From: Spirochaetia bacterium
Lineage (GTDB): Bacteria > Spirochaetota > Spirochaetia > Treponematales > Breznakiellaceae
Length of the DNA: 5,339 nt
Direction of reading: 5' to 3'
Assembly (NCBI GenBank): GCA_026002265.1
Contig: BOBG01000131.1
Coordinates: forward strand, 1 to 5,339
The notes beneath the pieces were generated by a model. That model ran no database searches. It had not been told where the DNA came from and worked only from the letters and a program-made list of their open reading frames with translations. Positions 1 through 5,289 of the stretch are shown one piece after another. Position numbers and translations under genes: made by a program. Numbering within the stretch: position 1 is the stretch's first letter; each line of letters opens with the position of its first letter.

Positions 1-15
1 GGACTCAACAATTTT

Positions 16-130
16 GTACTTGAATACTGAAACATCGTACCATCGTCTCGAATATTTGCGCCCATCTCCCAAGGCTTTGTACCCTAGTCCCGAATATCCG
101 TACCCTTCCCCCAAGCCTTCGTACCATTTT
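16..130. repeat. Degenerate 21-bp tandem repeat
   Basis: Copies start at 16, 37, 58, 79, 100 and 121, each opening with GTAC or a variant (GCGC at 58) and most carrying a central CCC-AA or CGAATAT element. Alternate copies are most alike (37 with 79, 58 with 100), so a 42-bp higher-order period is also visible. The last copy keeps only its first 6-8 bases and then runs into AT-rich sequence. Because 21 is a multiple of 3, both strands read as heptapeptide repeats: the minus strand gives units such as RVRIFGT and RVQSLGR between about 130 and 5, and the plus strand gives units such as LCTLVPN. I cannot tell whether either strand is translated; no convincing ribosome binding site was seen. The array ends about 30 bp before methyltransferase homology begins. 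Confidence 0.7.
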
Positions 131-142
131 TAATTTATTTAA

Positions 143-847
143 AGCCATTTTGTATATCATGTTTGGCGTTTTCCCCATCGCGGTAATTGGGCTACTCATG
201 ACGCAAAATATCGCGGCAACTGGTCGCCATACATTCCGCGCAACATTATTCTGCGGTATTCCAGTGAAAATGATTTAGTTCTCGATCAATTTGTAGGTGG
301 TGGTACCACGCTTGTTGAGGCAAAATTACTACATCGCGATTGTATTGGCGTTGATGTAAATGATACTGCATTGGCTAGATGTATAGAAAAATGTAATTTT
401 GAAAAAGAAAACGCAGGACATATTACGATTAAAAATGGCGATGCCCGTAAATTGGATTTTATACCCAACAGTAGCATTGACTTAATTTGTACACATCCGC
501 CGTATGCAAACATTATCAAATATAGCGAGGACATAGAAAATGATATTTCTCGTTGTGCTATTCCAGAGTATTTAAAAGAAATGGAATCTGTCGCAAGAGA
601 GTGTTTTAGAATTTTAAAAAATGAAAAGTTCTGTGTAATTTTAATGGGAGACACACGGCAAAAAGGCCATGTTATACCGCTTGGATTTTCTGTAATGAAA
701 ATATTTGAATCTACTGGTCTTAAGCTCAAGGAAATTATCATAAAAGAACAGTTTAATTGCTCAACTACAGGATATTGGAAGACAAACAGTATAAAATATA
801 ATTTTCTTTTGCTTGCACATGAGTATTTGTTTGTATTAAAAAAATAA
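143..847 (+). pseudogene. 5'-truncated SAM-dependent DNA methyltransferase (N6-adenine/N4-cytosine type)
   Basis: The frame is open from 143 (after TAA at 140-142) to TAA at 845-847, 234 codons. Homology to amino-methyltransferases begins near 158 with HVWRFPHRGNWATH and YRGNWSP. Motif I, the SAM-binding DQFVGGGTT, is at residues 48-56, with the acidic IGVDVN at 68-73. The catalytic motif IV is THPPY at 117-121, followed by NIIKYSED. GDTRQKGH at 169-176 and a C-terminal HEYLFVLKK complete the fold. The motif order I then IV is seen directly. No ATG, GTG or TTG occurs in frame before TTG at 371, and a start there would lose motif I, so the real start is missing. Family members usually have more residues before the VWxFP element. 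Together with the adjacent repeat, this suggests replacement of the 5' end. Target sequence unknown; no restriction enzyme is visible. It is the gene of the cassette closed by attC1. An upstream frameshift or assembly error is the main alternative. Confidence 0.75.
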
Positions 848-865
848 TTGTAGGTGCCCGACTTC

Positions 866-991
866 GCATAACAAACGGTTTGCGCTGCACCGCAGTAGCG
901 GCTTGGTCTCCGCTACGCTACGACACATTTTCCGGCGGGCGGACAAGCCGCTCTGTCCGCCGGAAAACGTCGCAAACCTACGACGTTATGT
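866..991 (+). other. attC: attC1 integron recombination site
   Basis: Left outer box GCATAAC (866-872), 4-nt spacer, inner GGTTTGCG (877-884), variable core, inner CGCAAACC (971-978), 6-nt spacer, right outer box GTTATGT (985-991) with the expected G^TT crossover at 985. The inner boxes are perfect complements. The core holds the small hairpin CCGC-agta-GCGG (890-901). It also holds a large hairpin whose 11-bp outer stem (928-938 with 957-967) encloses GCGG-acaag-CCGC. Orientation matches the upstream methyltransferase, which it would mobilise as a cassette. The AACAAACG run at the left end resembles Vibrio chromosomal-integron repeats. Confidence 0.8.
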
Positions 992-1020
992 GCCATTTTT
1001 CGCCCGGAGAATTCAGAATA

Positions 1021-1044
1021 CCGCCCGCCGTCCATGGCGGGCGG
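1021..1044. repeat. Perfect GC-rich hairpin
   Basis: CCGCCCGCC (1021-1029) pairs with GGCGGGCGG (1036-1044) around a 6-nt loop. It lies between attC1 and the membrane-protein gene. No T-run follows on the plus strand, so it is not a standard intrinsic terminator. It could be part of the leader of the downstream gene or a relic of an attC-like core. Little else is visible in 992-1089. Confidence 0.5.
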
Positions 1045-1112
1045 GGAGAAGAAGACCTTTGCGGCATCAATGGTTAGTAGCGTTTTTCGTTGACTAATGC
1101 TATTGTTACATT

Positions 1113-1137
1113 TCTCCTGTAAAGTATTTCAGGAGGT
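1113..1137 (+). promoter_or_regulatory. Shine-Dalgarno with potential occluding hairpin
   Basis: AGGAGGT (1131-1137) lies 7 nt before ATG 1145 and fixes that start over the in-frame ATG at 1097, which has no such site. UCUCCUG (1113-1119) can pair with CAGGAGG (1130-1136), giving 7 pairs including one G-U, around a 10-nt loop. In the mRNA this would hide the ribosome binding site. Whether the stem is used for regulation is inference. Confidence 0.6.
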
Positions 1138-1144
1138 AGATATC

Positions 1145-1672
1145 ATGTTGAGTTGGGTAGCGAAAGTTTTTAGAAGTTGGTTTGAAGCTGTTTTATGGCT
1201 TGTGCTCATCATATTTACGATTGGTGGCGGAATAATCGGTAGTATGTTGGGGCGTTATTCGCGTGATGGCAGTGGTGGCTATATTTTTGTGGGTGTTGTT
1301 CTTGGAGTGATAATAGGACATATTGTCGTTGTTATAGGAGGTGGGTTTATAGCAAATTTTTTAAACTTAGTTGATAATGTTGCAGTGTTAAAGAATAAAC
1401 TTTGTGGGAAAGAAATTTTAGATTCTACACTAAAAGAACAAGAAGAAGTAAACGGAGAAATTTTACCAGAAGAAAAGTTCGTTGTAAAACAGGTAGTAGC
1501 TTTACGAATTCGTCCAGGCAATGAAAATCCAAGTATAGCGACATTAGAAGAATACGAAATAGTAAATAGGACACAAGAGATTGTACATGGTGAAGACAAA
1601 TGGGCTAAAATAAAAACTAACAAAGGTTTAGAAGGTTGGTGCTTCTTGGATTGTTTACGTAAAGAAAAATAA
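1145..1672 (+). CDS. Two-helix membrane protein with C-terminal SH3-like domain
   Basis: 175 residues from ATG 1145, chosen because AGGAGGT sits 7 nt upstream. Residues about 14-35 and 45-73 are hydrophobic, glycine-rich transmembrane segments joined by a short polar loop (GRYSRDGSGG). A charged linker (84-112) leads to a bacterial SH3-like region at about 113-171. That region contains ALRIRPG, a tryptophan-containing strand DKWAKIKT and the closing GLEGWCF, a pattern common in spirochaete and Gram-negative SH3b domains. Such domains often bind peptides or cell-wall components, but the ligand here is unknown. The side of the membrane holding the SH3 domain is not certain; the short loop and an even number of helices put both termini on the same side. 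The gene is alone between attC1 and attC2, so it is a single-gene cassette. A TTGACT at 1090-1095 is a possible -35 box, but no good -10 was found. Confidence 0.8.
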   Translation: MLSWVAKVFRSWFEAVLWLVLIIFTIGGGIIGSMLGRYSRDGSGGYIFVGVVLGVIIGHIVVVIGGGFIANFLNLVDNVAVLKNKLCGKEILDSTLKEQEEVNGEILPEEKFVVKQVVALRIRPGNENPSIATLEEYEIVNRTQEIVHGEDKWAKIKTNKGLEGWCFLDCLRKEK

Positions 1673-1673
1673 T

Positions 1674-1711
1674 CCGCCCGCCAAACATCCGTGTTTGGCG
1701 CTCTGTAGCGG
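1674..1711. repeat. Hairpin just after the SH3-protein gene
   Basis: CGCCAAACA (1679-1687) pairs perfectly with TGTTTGGCG (1692-1700) around a TCCG loop, and flanking CCGC (1674-1677) can pair with GCGG (1708-1711). It begins two bases after the stop codon, where a terminator would be expected, but no T-run follows. It may stabilise the 3' end of the mRNA or act as a weak or factor-assisted terminator. Confidence 0.5.
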
Positions 1712-1723
1712 GTGAAACACGGC

Positions 1724-1887
1724 ACATAACATCCACTTTACGCTTCGCCCGCAGTAGCGGGCTTGGCCTACGTTTTTGCTAGGTCGGTCGCTACGCTACT
1801 CCCACGCAAAAACTCCGGCACATTTTTCGGCGGGCGGACAAGCCGCTTTTATCCGCCGAAAAACGTCGTAAAGTTATCACGTTATGT
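1724..1887 (+). other. attC: attC2 integron recombination site
   Basis: Outer boxes ACATAAC (1724-1730) and GTTATGT (1881-1887); inner boxes ACTTTACG (1735-1742) and CGTAAAGT (1867-1874), perfectly complementary, with 4- and 6-nt spacers as in attC1 and attC4. The inner boxes differ in sequence from those of attC1 while keeping pairing. Core hairpins: GCCCGC-agta-GCGGGC (1747-1762); a GTTTTTGC/GCAAAAAC pair around 1771-1812; and an 11-bp outer stem (1823-1833 with 1853-1863) enclosing GCGG-acaag-CCGC. Confidence 0.82.
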
Positions 1888-1943
1888 GCAATAGCCCCTA
1901 AATTGGTTGGGAAATAAAAAAAAGAAATTTACTAGAAAATGGC

Positions 1944-1972
1944 TTGACAAAATAAAAATTATCTACTAAAAT
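1944..1972 (+). promoter_or_regulatory. Sigma-70-type promoter for the immunity-like gene
   Basis: TTGACA (1944-1949), 17-bp spacer, TAAAAT (1967-1972). The -35 is perfect and the -10 matches 5 of 6. Transcription should start near 1979, giving a leader of about 20 nt. It lies inside the cassette, so this gene does not depend on a distant integron promoter. Confidence 0.75.
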
Positions 1973-1986
1973 ATACAAAACGATTG

Positions 1987-1994
1987 AAGGGAGG
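1987..1994 (+). promoter_or_regulatory. Shine-Dalgarno of the immunity-like gene
   Basis: AAGGGAGG ends 6 nt before ATG 2001 and supports that start. Confidence 0.7.
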
Positions 1995-2000
1995 CCTAAA

Positions 2001-2588
2001 ATGGCTAATGAATTTGAGTATTATTTTATTAGTAGGGCAAACAACCCGCAGCACCCGTTATTGATAGCGGATACGGATTGTCCCCCTTATTTACGTACAC
2101 AAGAGTATATTGAAAATCCTGAAACAATGGCATTTTGTTTAGGTAAGCCGATTCCTCGAAAACCTAAAATGGTGGATTATCATTCTACACCTGATTCTGT
2201 TATCTCAAAAAAGATTTTTGATGTATTGGATAACTTGAATGTCAAAGGAATACAGTTAATTCCCACAATCATTACAGGAAAAAACGATGAAATCTATGAA
2301 AATTATTGGTATATTCATATTATAAATCATTATTCTGTAATTGATAAAGAGAACTCAGAATGTGAATGGAATACTTTGGGAAAAATTAGGGCTTTAGACA
2401 AACTTGTTCTGGATGAGGAAAAATTGAAACCTGTTCCGCTCGACGAACGTCTTATTTTTCGGATGCCTGAATACAGAGTCGAACCATTATTTCATAAATC
2501 GGTAGTAGATGCTATAATGGCAAACAATCCCGAAGGCGTTGTTTTTTATAATGTGAAAGAATGGAATCAAAGTCAGCAGTTTGATTAA
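2001..2588 (+). CDS. DUF1629/Imm11-like immunity-type protein
   Basis: 195 residues, soluble, with no signal peptide or membrane segment. The start is supported by a Shine-Dalgarno and a promoter just upstream. The pattern fits the DUF1629 (Imm11, MXAN_0049-type) family. It has a helix before ISKKIFDVLDNLNVKGIQLIPT (68-89), the YWYIHIINHYSVIDKENSE segment (102-120), a KLVLDEEKL strand (134-142), IFRMPEYRVEPLFHKSVVDA (152-171) and a final GVVFYNV (179-185). Members are widespread in polymorphic toxin loci, where they are predicted to neutralise a toxin; few have been tested biochemically. No toxin is next to it, so it would act as an orphan immunity gene, protecting the host from neighbours' toxins, or have another role. 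It is the only gene of the cassette ending at attC3. The family call rests on remembered sequence pattern, not a search. Confidence 0.7.
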   Translation: MANEFEYYFISRANNPQHPLLIADTDCPPYLRTQEYIENPETMAFCLGKPIPRKPKMVDYHSTPDSVISKKIFDVLDNLNVKGIQLIPTIITGKNDEIYENYWYIHIINHYSVIDKENSECEWNTLGKIRALDKLVLDEEKLKPVPLDERLIFRMPEYRVEPLFHKSVVDAIMANNPEGVVFYNVKEWNQSQQFD

Positions 2589-2708
2589 TAAAAACATTAA
2601 TTTCACAAAATCCCGTATAAAATACACTAAACATAAATGATATAATATATTAAAAAAAATATTTGTCAATAAATATTATATAAAAATAATGGAGTACGGG
2701 GCTACTGC
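2589..2708. other. AT-rich spacer between the immunity-like gene and attC3
   Basis: Very AT-rich stretch after the stop codon. It contains a short inverted repeat AATATTT-gtcaat-AAATATT (2658-2677). No credible gene, and no GC stem followed by a T-run. A minus-strand TTGACA near 2664-2669 and nearby TA-rich hexamers look promoter-like, but nothing convincing lies downstream. Confidence 0.4.
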
Positions 2709-2882
2709 ACATAACAGGATTGTATACGCTGCGCCCGCAGTAGCGGGCTTGGCTTCCATAAAACCGCAGTCGGGCTACGCCCTTTGTGCAGTTTTATTCC
2801 AGCACATTTTTGCGGTTGCTGGAACGCTTCGCGTTCCTTTATCGCAACCGCAAAAACGTCGTATACAACCGGAACGTTATGC
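2709..2882 (+). other. attC: attC3 integron recombination site
   Basis: Outer boxes ACATAAC (2709-2715) and GTTATGC (2876-2882); inner boxes TTGTATACG (2720-2728) and CGTATACAA (2860-2868). Three core arms are visible. The first is GCCCGC-agta-GCGGGC (2733-2748). The second is an ATAAAAC/GTTTTAT arm enclosing GGGC-tac-GCCC. The third is a perfect 13-bp stem (2807-2819 with 2844-2856) enclosing GGAACGC-ttc-GCGTTCC (2821-2837). It closes the immunity-like cassette. Open frames read through this element on both strands are by-products of its structure, not genes. Confidence 0.83.
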
Positions 2883-2913
2883 GACATTTGCCCCAACGTT
2901 TTTCAAAAATATA

Positions 2914-2943
2914 TTGACAAAAATTAATAAAATATGATATAAT
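2914..2943 (+). promoter_or_regulatory. Consensus promoter giving a leaderless transcript
   Basis: TTGACA (2914-2919), 18-bp spacer, TATAAT (2938-2943); both hexamers are perfect. The start codon of the next gene is at 2950, only 6 nt after the -10 box, so transcription should begin at or next to the A of ATG. No Shine-Dalgarno fits in the gap. The promoter lies about 30 bp inside the cassette after attC3. Confidence 0.8.
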
Positions 2944-2949
2944 GAAAGT

Positions 2950-3672
2950 ATGAATAAACTTAAAGTATTTATCGGAATATTGGTACTTTTAATAATTTCC
3001 TCAGTTGTTTTTGTATTTATTAAAACAAAATTTGTAAAAAATGACGGTCAAATAGAAATTATTGAAAATGATATTGTAAAAAATATAAATCAAGATATTG
3101 CAATAATACCATTGGAAAATGAATATACATTAGATTTATATAAAATATTAAATAGCAATTTATTGCTATTATTAGATCAGGATAAAATCAATGATTTTGT
3201 TAAAAAATTTGATGAAAATATATTAAAAGGAGAAGAAAAAAATTATATAAAAGGTTTTTATAATGACTTAATCAATTATGGCGGGATATTATATCCCGAA
3301 GCTGGGATAATATTAAAACAATATATCTATGGGAATGGTGAAGAATTAATAATAAGGTCAAATTATTTCTTTGAATCACAAATGATAAAAAATATATTGG
3401 AAAGAAATAGCGGAAAGGAAATTATTGGACCAATAATAATAAAAACAAATGAGGATCCAAGAATAGGATATGCTGTTAATGGCTTTTATATAAAAAATGT
3501 AAAAGATATAGAAATATATCAATATATAAAATTTGCTGAAAGGAATAACAAAGAAGCATATACGCCATTTGAAATAAATGGAATAAAGGCAATATTACCA
3601 CATAGATTAATAAGAATATTTGAGGAAGATAATGGATGTAAGGGGTTTACAATAAGAATAATAAAGGAATGA
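2950..3672 (+). CDS. Membrane-anchored protein of unknown function
   Basis: 240 residues. An N-terminal MNKLK followed by a hydrophobic segment (about 6-24) and IKTK indicates a signal anchor or uncleaved signal peptide, with the rest outside the cytoplasm. There is no lipobox cysteine near the segment. The remainder is rich in Lys, Ile, Asn and Glu with alternating helix- and strand-like stretches, including GNGEELIIRSNYFF (112-125) and DPRIGYAVNGFYIKN (168-182). I do not recognise the family and see no catalytic motif. The start is fixed by the signal-like N-terminus and by the promoter immediately upstream; translation is predicted to be leaderless. Codon use is strongly AT-biased, more than its neighbours, suggesting a separate origin. 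It is the single gene between attC3 and attC4, ending 22 bp before attC4. Confidence 0.75.
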   Translation: MNKLKVFIGILVLLIISSVVFVFIKTKFVKNDGQIEIIENDIVKNINQDIAIIPLENEYTLDLYKILNSNLLLLLDQDKINDFVKKFDENILKGEEKNYIKGFYNDLINYGGILYPEAGIILKQYIYGNGEELIIRSNYFFESQMIKNILERNSGKEIIGPIIIKTNEDPRIGYAVNGFYIKNVKDIEIYQYIKFAERNNKEAYTPFEINGIKAILPHRLIRIFEEDNGCKGFTIRIIKE

Positions 3673-3694
3673 ATTATGAAGAGGGGCAAACGTC

Positions 3695-3863
3695 GCATAA
3701 CATACGCTATACGCTGCGCCGCAGTAGCGGCTTGGCCTACGAAAGAACGCAGTCGGGCTGCGCCCTTTGTGCGTTTTTTCTCCGGCACATTTTTGCAGTT
3801 GCTGGAAACCTGCGGTTTCCTTTATCGCAACCGCAAAAACGTCGTATAGCTTTCACGTTATGC
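3695..3863 (+). other. attC: attC4 integron recombination site
   Basis: Outer boxes GCATAAC (3695-3701) and GTTATGC (3857-3863); inner GCTATACG (3706-3713) and CGTATAGC (3843-3850), perfectly complementary, with 4- and 6-nt spacers. The core is closely related to that of attC3: GCCGC-agta-GCGGC (3718-3731); an arm enclosing GGGC-tgc-GCCC; and a 13-bp stem (3790-3802 with 3827-3839) with one mismatch enclosing GGAAACC-tgc-GGTTTCC (3804-3820). Paired changes relative to attC3 preserve the stems. Confidence 0.83.
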
Positions 3864-3870
3864 GCCAGTT

Positions 3871-4807
3871 TTACCGGATTATTTCAACATTATACACCTT
3901 CATTCCGCAATTCCACCGGTAGACCAACTTTTCAATCAGTGGATCCCGGATCATCGCATCCACTTCAGCCTGATTCACTCCTTCGCCGGCTTCATCCTCA
4001 AGCTTCAACCGGCGCTTCACTGTCTTGAACAATCCGCCATACGCAATCAACCGCCGCCCTTTCAACGCAGGTTCCAGCACCTCGATCACCTCCGGACGAT
4101 CAACGTAATCCACCGGCTTCACTGTATATTTTGCTACTGGCTACCGCACCAACCGGCTCATTCCGATCTACGGCTTCGATGTAAACCTGCGGATCATAAT
4201 CAACACCGAGAACCCGGCGCCACAGTTTCATCAGCCGCTCATGATTCACATAGTCCAGATTTCCTTTGCTAAAATAGCTCTCTTGCACCGCTGCAATCAC
4301 GTGAATGTGCGGATGGTAGGTCTGTTCTACTGCATTGTAAGTTATTTCTACAGAACGAAAAGTTCCCAAAAAGGACCGGCAAAAGGGCTGGCGTTTATCC
4401 CTCGTCAACTGATGCCACGCACTCTCCAAAAGGTCTAAGGTTCCCGGCAAACTGGCAGCATCACAGTTCCGGATCGTCAACGTCAAAAACAGGTAACGCA
4501 ACCCTTCAAATGCCGAACTGCCTATGATTGCATAAATATTCCCAAAAACCCGCAGGGAACGCCTCCACGCACACATTGGACACAACCGGCGATGACAGAA
4601 AATCACAGACAAAATCTTTTCTGTGCCATCAACCTTCGCAGTCACTATCCGATTCCCACAACACCTCAACTGAAGCACTATCTTGCCCCGATTCTCCAAA
4701 CTCGTCTTTTCCACTGTTACCGCCATCTGCTGATTCAACAGCTTGTAGGGCCGGAACTGCTCTCCTACATTCTTGCCATTTCCACGATTTTCTGTTACCT
4801 TTCTCAT
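3871..4807 (-). pseudogene. rep: Rolling-circle replication initiator (Rep_1 family), frameshifted
   Basis: Begins at ATG 4807 and stops at TAA 3873-3871; about 311 residues if the two frames are joined, a normal length for pC194/pUB110-type Rep proteins. Frame one gives a zinc-binding-like CHRRLCPMCAWRRS (71-84), motif 1 FLTLT (107-111) and the metal-binding HUH motif HPHIHVI (165-171). After AVA (221-223) the frame is lost near 4137-4139; the old frame ends at 4100. The next frame resumes with VAKYTVKPVDYV, where Y (codon 4128-4126) is the expected nicking tyrosine of motif 3. It then continues through GRRLIAYGGLF to the end. A loss of 2 nt, most simply from a GAA codon, explains the break. 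Rep nicks the double-strand origin and stays covalently bound to the 5' end. As read, the protein lacks its tyrosine and should be inactive unless this is a sequencing error or a recoding event. The gene runs against the other cassette genes and ends 7 bp from attC4. Confidence 0.85.
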
Positions 4808-4821
4808 AAGTCACGCAATTC

Positions 4822-4853
4822 CGGAGGATCATAGGACGGCAATCCTACCTCCG
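4822..4853. repeat. Bulged hairpin in the rep leader
   Basis: CGGAGG (4822-4827) pairs with CCTCCG (4848-4853) and TAGGA (4832-4836) with TCCTA (4843-4847); one side carries the 4-nt bulge ATCA and the loop is CGGCAA. It lies 15 to 46 nt upstream of the rep start and includes a minus-strand GGAGG. It could be a leader regulatory element, a Rep binding site or part of a double-strand origin; no family nick-site consensus was recognised in it. Confidence 0.45.
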
Positions 4854-4869
4854 AAACTGCTTTCCCTCC

Positions 4870-4902
4870 TACCAAAATTTTACCAGAATCATACCAAAAA
4901 GT
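4870..4902. repeat. Three 11-bp iteron-like direct repeats
   Basis: TACCAAAATTT (4870-4880), TACCAGAATCA (4881-4891) and TACCAAAAAGT (4892-4902) are head-to-tail with exact 11-bp spacing, about one helical turn. A further TACCAAAAAT occurs at 5261-5270. The position upstream of rep suggests a protein-binding array for replication or rep control; function is inference. Confidence 0.5.
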
Positions 4903-4912
4903 GGAAGTTATT

Positions 4913-4941
4913 TACATATTGTTAAAACAAGGGGGAATCAA
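4913..4941 (-). promoter_or_regulatory. Possible rep promoter
   Basis: On the minus strand TTGATT (4941-4936), 17-bp spacer, TATGTA (4918-4913). Each box matches 4 of 6 consensus bases. A start near 4906 would give a leader of about 100 nt containing the 11-bp repeats and the bulged hairpin. A weak call, since the region is AT-rich. Confidence 0.35.
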
Positions 4942-5035
4942 AAAAAACACCCAGTCCGTACACCTCAAATCAAGCCTGAAAATCACACCAAAAAAAATCT
5001 AATTTTTCCGGCAAACCTGTTAATTATTCCATAGA

Positions 5036-5236
5036 CTATTTTCTAAAATATTTAATCTAATATCCCATTAATTATTAATTCTATTTAAATATTTAATTAA
5101 AAAAAAATAATTAAATAAATATATTTTTACTATTATTTAATTAAAACTATTTAATAATAATTCCAATTAATTATTAAAGTTATTAAATAATTATTAAATT
5201 ATTTAATATTTAATTAAAGAAATAATTAAAATAAAT
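5036..5236. other. Palindrome-rich AT block, possible replication origin region
   Basis: About 200 bp made almost only of A and T; no plus-strand G occurs from about 5036 to 5178. It contains hairpins such as TATTTAATTA (5090-5099) with TAATTAAATA (5108-5117), and TATTAAATAAT (5181-5191) with ATTATTTAATA (5198-5208), plus many TTAAT/ATTAA words. No gene. Position upstream of a Rep gene fits a strand-opening or single-strand origin region; AT drift of non-coding DNA is the alternative. The stretch 4942-5035 between this block and the rep promoter holds nothing I recognise. Confidence 0.45.
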
Positions 5237-5289
5237 CCGATTTATTAAATACATCTTTCTTACCAAAAATTAGCCGACAATAAACCAGC

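Noticed and set aside
286..741. Minus-strand frame of 151 codons opposite the methyltransferase
   Set aside because: The plus strand carries conserved methyltransferase motifs; this is an antisense shadow.
880..1097. Two plus-strand open frames over attC1
   Set aside because: They are generated by the GC-rich attC core and hairpin, with no coding character.
1090..1118. Promoter for the SH3 membrane-protein gene with TTGACT as -35
   Set aside because: No acceptable -10 hexamer at 16-18 bp spacing; TCTCCT occupies that place.
1279..1725. Minus-strand frame of 148 codons opposite the SH3 membrane protein
   Set aside because: The plus-strand gene has a strong Shine-Dalgarno, membrane segments and an SH3-like domain; the antisense frame has none.
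2807..2856. Intrinsic terminators formed by the large attC stems
   Set aside because: The stems are flanked by T on the 5' side and A on the 3' side on both strands, so no U-run follows the stem in either direction.
2689..2937. Plus-strand open frame of 82 codons across attC3
   Set aside because: It lies almost entirely within the recombination site. A similar peptide arises from attC4 because the sites are homologous DNA, and there is no ribosome binding site.
866..3863. CRISPR array or REP elements as an explanation of the four repeats
   Set aside because: The repeats are 126-174 bp, internally structured, variable in the core and spaced by whole genes; ends and orientation match attC sites.
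3669..4028. Plus-strand open frame of 119 codons across attC4 and the rep 3' end
   Set aside because: It reads through attC4 and then antisense to the conserved Rep C-terminus. Its N-terminal half matches the attC3 shadow frame.
4528..4834. Overlapping frames antisense or out of frame to the rep start region
   Set aside because: They are low-complexity translations opposite the Rep N-terminus and zinc-binding motif; no support for expression.
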